A stretch of 64,000 nucleotides of DNA from Aspidapion aeneum (Eukaryota > Arthropoda > Insecta > Coleoptera > Brentidae): the NCBI GenBank assembly GCA_963576565.1, contig OY755045.1, positions 1,859,477-1,923,476 on the forward strand, in the 5' to 3' direction. A model generated the notes under the pieces. The model saw only the letters and a list, made by a program, of their open reading frames with translations, searched no databases and was not told the DNA's origin. Shown in pieces: positions 58,101 through 64,000 of the stretch; position 1 is the first letter of the stretch, and each line of letters begins with the position of its first letter. Made by a program: the position numbers and the translations under genes.

Positions 58101-60307
58101 TACAACTAACTTGAAAGAACTAAAAAGAAAAAAAGACCTAATTACCAAATTTTATGGTAGTATATGTCTGTATGTCGGTATGTTATGTTCTAGGATTATC
58201 TGTCGGTCTGTCTGTCTGACTGTAACATAACCAAAAATTCCCTTAACCTATAACTGTGGTATTCGAAATGATAATTAATAGGTTTTAGTGGGGTGGAGTC
58301 TTGTAAGATATTTATTTCTTACAGTAAACGAAATAATTGGAGCAAAAATTTGTGGATGGGTAGGTATTTTAGATCGTAGGATATGAAAAGGGGACAGCCT
58401 CCTTCATAATCCAGCAAATGTGAAAAATCACAACCTGAAAGCCGCCATTGTCGTAACCTGAATTCCGACACCCAAAAAAACATATGACGGAATTTAAAAT
58501 TTAAAAAACTTGATTTATTGTAGGTTTTATTTTCTTATATTTAAAACACATTTTTAGCAAAAATAGCTCAAAGAGCCTGTAAAGGAATATGGGATTCAGA
58601 AAATATGATCAAATTTGATTCTGATTTAGATGTATTTTTCGCTTTTTGATAAATGTAGGTATGAAAAAAACTAATTTGAAAAGACATTGTTTTTGTTCGG
58701 AATTTAATAAATAAAATATAATAAAGTACCTAAAATAAAAAAAAATATATATAATAAAGTACCTAAAATCTTAGATTAAATCAGTACGTTCAATTGGCTT
58801 ACCCTATAATGCGACGCTTCGCTTCGACAGTTGAAGTACGACTAAAAGAATTTTTCGCACGCAGCTTGTTTTGAACCAATATAGCTGAAGTTTGCGCACA
58901 GTGTTGCCAGATATATAGGTGAACAGATATTTTTATTTTTTTTGGAATTCTCTTGTAGGATTAGCTTAATAATTCAAAACATTTCTTAAAAGTGACGGAA
59001 TTCAGGTAGGTGTCGGAATTCGGGTTGCGTACGGTACCGGTTTTTTGCTTAAAAATTCTAAATCTTAAAATAAGCGCTCTAGGTGTGCGCGCGGATAAAA
59101 ATGATCGCAACGTACAGTAGTGGATATTTTGGACTTTCTTAATTCAATTTTTTGCTTCAGGATTTGGAAACTTTTGATCTCGAAGATTTCAAATACAATT
59201 CGGTCAACATCACCGCTTTTCGTCTAGTCGACGTTGAACATCCCGAAGTCAAGAAAATGTTGGGGGCCATGGAAAAATTTCAGATCGGACATGCCATCTT
59301 GAACAAGAGTGGCATTATCCAGGTACCTATTTAGATTTTTGTAATATGTTAAATCTCATTTATCCCTCAAGATCTTTATATACTTTAGTAGTAGTAGTGG
59401 GGGGGGGGGGTTGACCCGCAGGTCTGACAAGTAGGCCAGAGTAGGCCCTTTTTGCCATGCCCCAAGTCTGTCCCTTAACCCACTCTCTGCACTTCCCTTT
59501 GATGGTCGAGTAACTCATTGGGCCTTCCTGTTCTCTTTACAAAGTCCAGTAAGTCTGCCCATTTGAGCATGTGCAGTTCTTCCTCGCTCAGAGTTGGCGC
59601 TCCGAGTGCCTGTTGTCTCATCCTTGCGTAGGCCTCGCATTCTGCCACGAGGTCTCTTGATGTCTCTTCTTCCTGTCCACAGGCTGGGCAGGTAGGGTCA
59701 TTCTCGACTCCTATACGTGTCATGTGCTTCCTCAACCGGTTATGTCCGGTTAGAGTACCTATCAGCAGTCCGAGGTCTTTTCGTGTCCGTCCCAGCATCC
59801 ATCTAATTCTGGTCGCTTTTGGACGGTCTACGAATTCTCTGGTCTGTCTGCAACCCGTTCCTGTTTCCCAGGATTTATATACTTTATATAATCAAAGAAA
59901 TAAAACATTACCTAATTTATTCATTATCCACTGCCCACTGAACTTATCAGTTATCTATGACTTCCCACGCACAGTCTACTTAAAATGTTGGTTAATGCGT
60001 CAGAGTATACAGGAATACTTAAAAATTTGCTGAACGCACAAGAATAAAAAGTATTTATTGCGGATGTTCATAATTTTTGAGGGCGCTAAATGGGTGTTAT
60101 GAGCATCAATGACCTTTTAAACCATTTTAACGTATTTCTTTATTCTTTTAGGCCGAACCTGCCCTAATGTTCGATTCAGTCTATGTTTTTGCAAAAGGCT
60201 TGGCTGCCATGGATTCTGGTTACTCCATCAAACCGACGAATCTGTCATGTGACATTGAAAAACCCTGGGATGATGGATTAAGCTTATACAACTATCTGGA
60301 TGCCGTG
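46013..60307 (+). CDS. Kainate-type ionotropic glutamate receptor, partial gene (six exons of the amino-terminal domain)
   Basis: Exons join at 46013-46196, 46569-46636, 47272-47447, 55117-55170, 59161-59322 and 60152-60307. All have AG/GT borders and matching phases (2/1, 1/2, then phase 0). The product is about 267 residues of the extracellular LIVBP-like amino-terminal domain, which in this family drives subunit assembly at synapses. Family landmarks appear in order: GVQAIFGPSDP, LNWTKVAIIYEEDYG, RQVLREIRQKEIF, ILQLQMNDYRYHYMFTTF, FKYNSVNITAFRLVD, ALMFDSVYVFAKG and NLSCDIEKPWDDG. The Cys starting the first exon and the Cys of NLSC match the conserved kainate-receptor disulfide pair. NWT, NIT and NLS are possible N-glycosylation sites. 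The start, signal peptide, ligand-binding domain, M1-M4 and stop are not in the window as far as I can see. Family assignment is firm; the exact KaiR1D/clumsy/Grik orthology is not. Confidence 0.93.
46569..46636 (+). CDS. Kainate receptor exon b (LNWTKVAIIYEEDYG block)
   Basis: This 68-nt exon has acceptor TGTTTCAG and donor GTAAGA. The first base completes the Arg split by the previous intron and the last G begins the Gly completed by the next exon. It encodes AFKDLMRFLNWTKVAIIYEEDY; NWT is a glycosylation sequon. It is the expected next block of the kainate ATD. Confidence 0.93.
47272..47447 (+). CDS. Kainate receptor exon c (VEMYIRQATSSTYRQVL block)
   Basis: The acceptor is TTGTTTAAG and the donor GTAAGT. 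Two bases complete the split Gly, then 58 codons end exactly in phase 0 (HFFRA). It contains LFKLQELVKAP, VEMYIRQATSSTYRQVLR and FKLIVDTNSRNIQHFF, matching the family order without gaps. A 7.7-kb repeat-filled intron follows. Confidence 0.93.
47500..48330 (-). mobile_element. LINE reverse transcriptase fragment in receptor intron 3
   Basis: On the - strand: SVTSTLSRLYESTEE-like start, FRAGRCCSGNVFCLKQVIEE, THVTFVDLQKAYYIVSVEKL, YIKAINGLYKGSKSKIKIGN, then in other frames LQFADEQLIVAKS (altered FADD box). Many stops and frameshifts. Related to but distinct from family A. Confidence 0.8.
49020..49800 (+). mobile_element. LINE APE-type endonuclease fragment, unit 1
   Basis: The frame gives LTIGTYNIKSMNYGEN, WDIVVLSETRRKSENRISLN and SGNLLYYKGNEDDNNFG, then after the insertion NDEHIDGFYKDIAKAMEEHK, THLTLVMGYFDSKLG and GYGERNDRSTILMN. 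TYNI, SETR and the degenerate MGYFDSK (normally GDFN) are endonuclease motif positions. It is probably the 5' half of a family A-like LINE. Confidence 0.78.
49324..49597. mobile_element. G-rich short insertion element in the LINE endonuclease, unit 1
   Basis: It starts CGGCGTAGCGTGCCTGCAGG, contains a G run of more than 15, and is flanked by CCAG on both sides (49320-49323 and 49594-49597). Removing it restores the LINE codons SQIQ-NDEHID. Non-coding; the class is unknown, possibly a SINE or MITE. Confidence 0.6.
50320..51060 (+). mobile_element. LINE APE-type endonuclease fragment, unit 2
   Basis: The duplicate of unit 1 with independent point changes (for example WDIVRLSETRRTSENRISLN). The G-rich insertion lies at about 50576-50841 with a shorter G run. 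A local rearrangement near 50950 replaces the GKRMNMEE codons with GKRIHVHP. Confidence 0.78.
51368..51889. other. Intronic, no feature recognised
   Basis: AT-rich DNA between the tandem duplication and the next LINE fragment; no repeat partner was found. Confidence 0.5.
51890..52570 (-). mobile_element. LINE family B (RTE-like) 3' fragment
   Basis: On the - strand: NKTKIITNIDEHITIRIKQE, KIEQVKEYIYLGQIIKLKKK, and after decay a GRRTT and KKHAG-like C-terminus. It matches 7260-7370 (TKVITNTDEDITIKINQEKI) and extends it to the 3' end. Numerous stops. Confidence 0.72.
52571..53146. other. Intronic, no feature recognised
   Basis: No repeat or coding sequence recognised; it includes a CCTTCCTTCC run. 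Confidence 0.5.
53147..54434. repeat. Octanucleotide satellite (GAATTTTT)n, about 161 copies, in the receptor intron
   Basis: A 1.29-kb array. The first 1.1 kb is perfect; variants (GAATTATT, GAATTTTTT, GAACTTTT) occur only in the last 170 bp, next to a LINE fragment. The - strand has no stop in any frame. In the receptor transcript it would be a U-rich tract. Confidence 0.97.
54435..54550 (-). mobile_element. LINE family B fragment at the satellite edge
   Basis: On the - strand it reads NICFGDWEEIGIDSIGNADI then ALIIDKKEELIKIQ and passes directly into the octamer array. The copy at 7105-7215 has KKEELIKMQEEL at the same point, so the array starts exactly in the codons after ELIK. Confidence 0.78.
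54551..55116. other. Intronic, no feature recognised
   Basis: AT-rich intron before the 54-nt exon. Confidence 0.5.
55117..55170 (+). CDS. Kainate receptor 54-nt micro-exon (ILQLQMNDYRYHYMFTTF)
   Basis: This 18-codon phase-0/phase-0 exon has acceptor TGTTTCAG and donor GTAAGT. It was found by translating between candidate splice sites, since it is too short to stand out as an ORF. It supplies exactly the residues expected between NIQHFFRA and DLETFDLEDF in insect kainate receptors. It lies 0.7 kb downstream of the octanucleotide satellite and 0.35 kb upstream of a pogo-like element. Confidence 0.93.
55521..56848. mobile_element. pogo/Tigger-like element with a LINE inside
   Basis: The ends CAGTGAAACCTC and GAGGTTTCACTG are bordered by TA (55519-55520 and 56849-56850), the terminus type of pogo/Tigger elements. 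On the + strand at 56646-56779, MEIVHVSEKEHLLARKIAEK then FIIGKTQEGEIVNKDILK resembles the CENP-B-type helix-turn-helix at the transposase N-terminus. The remaining transposase is lost, and LINE family A lies at 55645-56525. Confidence 0.8.
55645..56525 (-). mobile_element. LINE family A, third 5'-truncated copy
   Basis: On the - strand: MEQVLKVWKRKCQNMGIPLD, CFADDQIVVAQDYDD, VWYGHV/LVWYGHVPRMNDERLPK and GRRKRGRPRRSWKEGIDSEI, with the final 117 codons still open. The (TA)n tail lies at about 55641. It is very similar to 1808-2680 and 7396-8220, so this subfamily was active fairly recently. Confidence 0.88.
57257..57905 (+). mobile_element. LINE family C: RNase H domain and zinc knuckle, internally deleted
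   Basis: Open frame: GEQTTVFQAEVYAIIMAATL, YICSDSQATLKALN, VTLVWVPGHTGVPGNEKADE, MLGRTRKDLGLLIGTLTGHN and CPACGQEEETLRHLVAECE. E, D and D of the RNase H site are in AEVYA, SDSQA and NEKADE. After AECE the sequence jumps to the LINE 3' end (TCAACCCCCTCACTACTACT), a deletion of about 200 bp relative to 59400-59880. The long RNase H frame is intact. Confidence 0.88.
58005..59035. repeat. Element with repeated ACCTGAATTCCGACA motifs
   Basis: Variants of ACCTGAATTCCGACA occur at about 58008, 58029, 58051 and 58447 (forward) and about 58991 and 59012 (reverse), clustered at both ends and once inside. No ORF. The subterminal, opposed arrangement suggests a non-autonomous DNA element, but ends and duplication are not clear. 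Confidence 0.6.
59161..59322 (+). CDS. Kainate receptor exon e (FKYNSVNITAFRLVD block)
   Basis: This 54-codon phase-0 exon has acceptor TTTGCTTCAG and donor GTACCT, which is weaker than the others. It encodes DLETFDLEDFKYNSVNITAF, RLVDVEHPEVKKML and QIGHAILNKSGIIQ. The NIT sequon is conserved in kainate receptors. A + strand copy of a LINE lies upstream and a nearly identical - strand copy starts about 80 bp downstream. Confidence 0.93.
59395..59880 (-). mobile_element. LINE family C, inverted 3' copy beside receptor exon e
   Basis: On the - strand the frame MLGRTRKDLGLLIGTLTGHN through CPACGQEEETSRDLVAECE continues AYARMRQQALGAPTLSEEEL, HMLKWADLLDFVKRTGRPNE and ends VQRVG and a stop. Then comes the 3' UTR with a C run and (TAG)n tail. 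About 225 bp overlap the + strand copy at 57655-57882 with only about five mismatches. Confidence 0.88.
60152..60307 (+). CDS. Kainate receptor exon f (ALMFDSVYVFAKG ... NLSCDIEKPWDDG)
   Basis: This 52-codon phase-0 exon has acceptor TTCTTTTAG and donor GTAAGC. It begins AEPALMFDSVYVFAKG and ends DDGLSLYNYLDAV. The Cys in NLSC is the second half of the ATD disulfide. The next family block (a GLTG-like motif leading to the ligand-binding domain) was sought to the end of the window and not found, so the following intron is at least 3.7 kb. Confidence 0.92.
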
Positions 60308-61129
60308 GTAAGCATTATATTTTTTTCTAAAATACTTTTTTTTACACTCAAATACAAAAACAATGTTAGTAACAGTTTTCCCCCTTATCCTTAAACACCA
60401 TTTTCTTTACCAAACTTTTCCTTACCTATATAAAAAGCTGTTTACAAAAAAATTATTCCCAAATTAATCAAGCCTATATACATATACCTAACCTTTTCTT
60501 CCCGCCTTTCCAAAACACCCCTTCTCTTGTAAAAACAAAAACAGTTAACCACATTAAAAGGGAAATCAAGGGTTGCTTGTTTTTTGTTCGAAACATTATA
60601 CAGCTTGCACGTACGTTTTAAGTATATTTGTACGGTTCAAGTAGTCTATATACTTTTACACAGATTGCCTACAGAGTTTCACCAGTCATGAACTTAACTG
60701 GCCGACTGTAGCTTAGTCATCGGGTTTCCATAAAACAAATGGTTTAAGGCAACCCAGTGACGTAGATTTTTTAATCTTAATACAGTTGGCCAGTCAGGTT
60801 CAATGACTTTTTAAATTCTGTGGGTAACCTGTGTAACCTTAAAAAAGATCTATCAGAAATGACATATGTGTTTTAGCTCCACTGTTTTAGTACGCTTAGC
60901 TTAGCTTGTTTTACTATTAAAGCAACCTCTTTTCTAGACGGTGTCATCTTTGGGTTTTAAAAAATACATATAAAAAAGCGAACCCTCCCTGTCTCTCTTT
61001 TAGTATGCAAATTATAAATTGACCTGAAAAGAGTAAGTGAGAAAGAATTTACATCAGAAGTAATTGTTCCAAGGTTTTCTAGCCTTTGTATTGTGGATAT
61101 TTAATAAGCAAGATATTTCGAGTTGGTAT
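60308..61129. other. Intronic, no further receptor exon found
   Basis: All three + strand frames were read for the next amino-terminal-domain block without success. No repeat was identified. Confidence 0.5.
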
Positions 61130-61795
61130 AATTTTATAAACAGGATCGGCAGCGGGGAGATGTGACTTGTAGGTCCAACAAGTACGGCAGAGTAGGCCTA
61201 TTTTGCCATGCTTCAGTTCTTTCCCTTACCTAACCCACTTCACCAATACCTCAGTGGGTTTTCTATTCTCCTTATAATCTTACGTTCTGTTCAAAAAATA
61301 TGTAGCTATCATGGCATCAATTTTCTTTCGTTTCCAACTGAGGTCTAATAATTTTAGGAGCTCATAACTCGGAACGGTGCAGGTTTTTTGGATTAATCAA
61401 TTGGACAAAAAATTCTTGAATTTAGGACCCCAATCAAACGCATCCACCGCCGTTGCACCAACATAAAAGATAAAGATGACTCACTCATTATCGGCATGAA
61501 TAACAATTGGGGATTGAGCCGAGCGGCGGGGTTCTGATGAAGTAATATGTAGCGATCACGGCACTATTTTTCTTTCGATTCCAAGTGATGTCTAGTAACT
61601 TAAGGAGCATACAACTCGGAACGGTGCAGGTTTCTCGGGTCAGTCATTGGGATCAAAAATACTTGGATTTAGATCCCCTATCGAATGCACCTACCGCTGT
61701 GGCGCTAGCATAAAATAAAGAAGCTACGCAGATAGGGTCATTCTCGACTCCTATATGTGTCATATGCTGCGTCAGCCATTTAACCCATTCAAAAA
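61130..61795 (-). mobile_element. Decayed LINE family C copy split by a tandem repeat
   Basis: 61150-61285 matches the 3' part of the copy at 59400-59540, and 61728-61790 matches 59690-59745 (GGGTCATTCTCGACTCCTAT). Between them lie two 240-bp tandem units. Confidence 0.65.
61295..61722. repeat. Two tandem units of about 245 bp
   Basis: Units at about 61295-61475 and 61543-61720 share CTCGGAACGGTGCAGGTTT, GGATTTAG-type and GCACCTACCGC-type phrases at moderate divergence. No coding function is seen. Confidence 0.7.
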
Positions 61796-62229
61796 AAGAG
61801 AAAGAGCTGCCGAGCGCTTCGTGGCGTCAAATCAAACACCCAGGCATGTCCATTGTGCCACGTAACCACTGATTTTAATTAAGGTGGTATATTTTTTTTG
61901 TCACCCAGGACGTAGAAACCCTCTAGACTACAACAAAAAATATTTTAAACTTAACACTTTGACTCAAAGATACACCAATAAAAGCATAAATTACCAAGAC
62001 GTTTCTTATGGTAGAGAGTGCAACCAATAATCTTGACAGATCCAAGGTTTCTGGATTAGAGCTATCGAACTCACTCTCTTTTAGAAGCAGTGCCAGGTGT
62101 GCGGCTTCCAAATATATTTCTTCTTTAGTTTTTAATATATTTTTTTACCTTTAAAGGTCAAATAATATTAACCAAATACTTTTTTGTGGTCTGTGCTTTG
62201 TTTGAAACTCGTAGACAATGTTAAAGAAG
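61796..62229. other. No supported gene
   Basis: It ends with GTTTGAAACTCGTAGACAATG, shared with the 5' edge of the Penelope fragment near 28270. Confidence 0.45.
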
Positions 62230-62765
62230 AAATAAAATTTCGGACTTCCATTGTCTTTATTTATTTTAAACACAATGTTTCGGTTAGTAAGTATCTCTAA
62301 CGGTTTTCAAGTGTAAACTAAACAATCTAGTCTCAAGGCTACTACTTAATACTATTTGGTGTGCAGTCAGGTGTGACGACCCGCCCCCTTTTTAATCCTA
62401 AGACGCCTGTTTTCCTTAAGGAGTGGTTTCCATATATTTGGTATGTCTGTGCTTGGTTGACTCAAAACTTCTTTATTCTGCATTATAAATGCAGCTTCAA
62501 TAAACTCTCGTTTTCGCCAATGCGACTCCTTATGCAAAACTTTAGCTTCTGACCACTGAATCCTCTGATGATTTGACCATGCATGATCCGCTAAACCGGA
62601 TTTTTCAAAAATATCCCCTAATTGGGTACTTTTTTAGATGTTCATTTACTCTAACCTGAAGAGGGCGTTTTGTTTCACCTACATATGATTTACCACACTG
62701 GCACGGGATTTGGTAAATACAATCCTTATTATTTGAGAGATTTTCTGGTCTGTGCTTTTAACTAA
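62230..62765 (-). mobile_element. Penelope-like element, GIY-YIG 3' copy (inverted)
   Basis: On the - strand: YQIPCQCGKSYVGETKRPLQ, VRVNEHLKK, then decayed HAWSNHQRIQWSEAKVLHKE- and NIWKPLLKENRRLR-type segments and a 3' hairpin motif at about 62278-62310. It is the same family as 41385-41900, with frameshifts near 62610-62640. Confidence 0.85.
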
Positions 62766-63009
62766 TATAAACTCCAGGCCAGTACTCAATCTTGCTTTTT
62801 ATTCCCTGGAATATTTGTAAAGGTTTCGGTTTACAGGTGTTAATGGAAGAGTGAACAGGAAATAAAATGAGGTCGGTAAAGAATTGGTTGTGGAACATTA
62901 ATTACTTTAAAGGAAAATAAAAAACCGGTTGTTAAGAGTCGTTAATTGACTTTCTAAAAAAAGGGACTTATTATACAGTGTGCTTCCAGGTCTAGAGTTA
63001 AGTTATTAT
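62766..63009. other. No supported gene
   Basis: Short AT-rich spacer. Confidence 0.5.
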
Positions 63010-63440
63010 ACAGGGTGTTCCAAGTTAAGGGTACACCATTGCAAAGTTTGTTATATTAAACTAGTCGAATTTTTGACGCTCTTTAAGAAACTTAAATCAA
63101 AAAAACATTCGAGATTTCCAAAAATATAAAACAAATTTTAACACCCAGTATTTTATACTTTTTTCTGATAGGTCTTTCAATTCCAACCAAAAATTATCTT
63201 TTAATTTTTTTCCTAATGTTAAAAATATCAAAGATATTTTAAATTCAAAATTACTTATTGAAATTTTATTTGGTAGAAAGAAGTCTAAGCGTAATTTTGA
63301 AATTACATTACATTACATTAAATCGGTATTTTTAATTTTAGGAAAAAAAATCAAAAGACAATTTTTATTTATAATTGAAAGATTTATCAGTAAAAGTTAT
63401 AAAATACAGGGTGTTCCAATAAAATGGGACAAAAAGACCA
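63010..63440. repeat. CAGGGTG-bounded repeat, copy 2
   Basis: It matches 10389-10841 in the same orientation (TACAGGGTGTTCCAAGTTA at the start, GACGCTCTTTAAG inside, TATAAAATACAGGGTGTTC at the end) and adds a short (ATTAC)n run at about 63300. Confidence 0.75.
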
Positions 63441-63467
63441 TTGCCATTGCTAATGAATATGGCGTAA

Positions 63468-63865
63468 ATTTACATAAAAAATACTCTACTAATATATGGG
63501 CACCTAAGCTCACACTAGATACTATAGTTATACGTGTAAGCTAATATAACTAAAAACTGAAATATATTTTATTCAACTCCAGACTCAATTCCCTTTCGTT
63601 TGATACCACACAAGCCGTATTTTGACTTAAACTCTAATTTTTGAAATCTACCCCCTTATCGGTGGATTTTGTTCATTTTTAAGTGGGACCATTTCGACCC
63701 AAGACCAAGCTGAGGTACCAAATTTCATTAAAATCGGGTAAGCGGTTTTACTATACTTTTGAATTTGAAGCAACTTTTTTTTTCGAAAAATTAGACCATA
63801 GCTCACGCTACTATACTATAGTATTAGTGTGAGCTAAAACTATAGATATTCTTTAAAAAAGTACG
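63468..63865. mobile_element. Repeat with a hairpin near each end, copy 2 (inverted, shorter)
   Basis: Hairpins with AGCTCACACTA/TAGTGTGAGCT-type arms lie at 63507-63542 and 63800-63835. Compared with 15235-15885 it is inverted and lacks about 250 bp, including the (CTGT)n run. Flanking sequence just outside both hairpins is conserved (TAGGTGCCCATA on one side, AGAATAT on the other). Confidence 0.75.
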
Positions 63866-63942
63866 TAAAAGCTTGTAAGCAGTGTCTCTTTAAATCATAA
63901 TAAAAATGCGATATCTCAGTGTCGTACCCAGGAATATGCTTT

Positions 63943-63962
63943 TTGGTGGGGGGGGGGGGGGA
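63943..63962. repeat. Poly-G run
   Basis: About 17 consecutive G follow GTCGTACCCAGGAATATGC, a phrase similar to the start of other G-run repeats in the window (about 13445, 49324 and 50576). Confidence 0.8.
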
Positions 63963-64000
63963 GATCACATTTTGCTATTTTTTTATTCATGACATGTGTG

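Overview
The window is AT-rich nuclear DNA from an insect, most likely a beetle; the species cannot be fixed from the sequence. It is repeat-dense intergenic and intronic DNA, with Penelope-like elements, several non-LTR retrotransposon (LINE) families, Tc1/mariner, pogo, hAT and PIF/Harbinger DNA elements, many fold-back MITEs and long microsatellites. I see no bacterial features, rRNA, tRNA gene or CRISPR array.

One host gene is clearly supported. Six consecutive exons on the + strand between 46013 and 60307 encode about 267 residues of the extracellular amino-terminal domain of a kainate-type ionotropic glutamate receptor (GluK2/KaiR1D-like). All have consensus splice sites and compatible phases. 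Upstream exons and the ligand-binding and channel exons lie outside the window or were not found. The introns are full of repeats; the one between exons 3 and 4 is 7.7 kb and holds a 1.3-kb octanucleotide satellite and a 1.25-kb tandem duplication of LINE sequence.

Layout. 0-8.3 kb: fold-back elements, two reverse-strand copies of LINE family A and pieces of an RTE-like LINE (family B). 10.4-13.1 kb: a palindromic element and a Penelope 3' region with GIY-YIG endonuclease. 13.5-16.6 kb: a Tc1/mariner transposase interrupted by a PIF/Harbinger derivative (TAA duplication) and a hAT-like element (8-bp duplication), the latter carrying two more elements. 17.6-18.5 kb: a LINE with an inverted 5' part. 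19.1-20.9 kb: a SINE split by a 1.6-kb TIR element. 22.9-24.6 kb: a MITE split by four insertions. 25.2-30.0 kb: two inverted copies of an unusual element with a THAP-domain exon at one end and a second inward-facing first exon at the other. 30.6-31.3 kb: octanucleotide satellite. 33.7-37.5 kb: inverted copies of a G-rich minisatellite around a Jockey fragment. 38-45.7 kb: MITEs, Penelope and LINE remnants and a fold-back Tc1/mariner element. 46-60.3 kb: the receptor gene. 60.3-64 kb: LINE, Penelope and MITE pieces.

The best leads are the nested 13.5-16.6 kb locus, the two-gene THAP element, a repeated hammerhead-like motif at Penelope ends, an element with a hairpin near each end, and a nearly identical inverted LINE pair around receptor exon 5. 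All coordinates and translations were read by eye. No database search or alignment was run.
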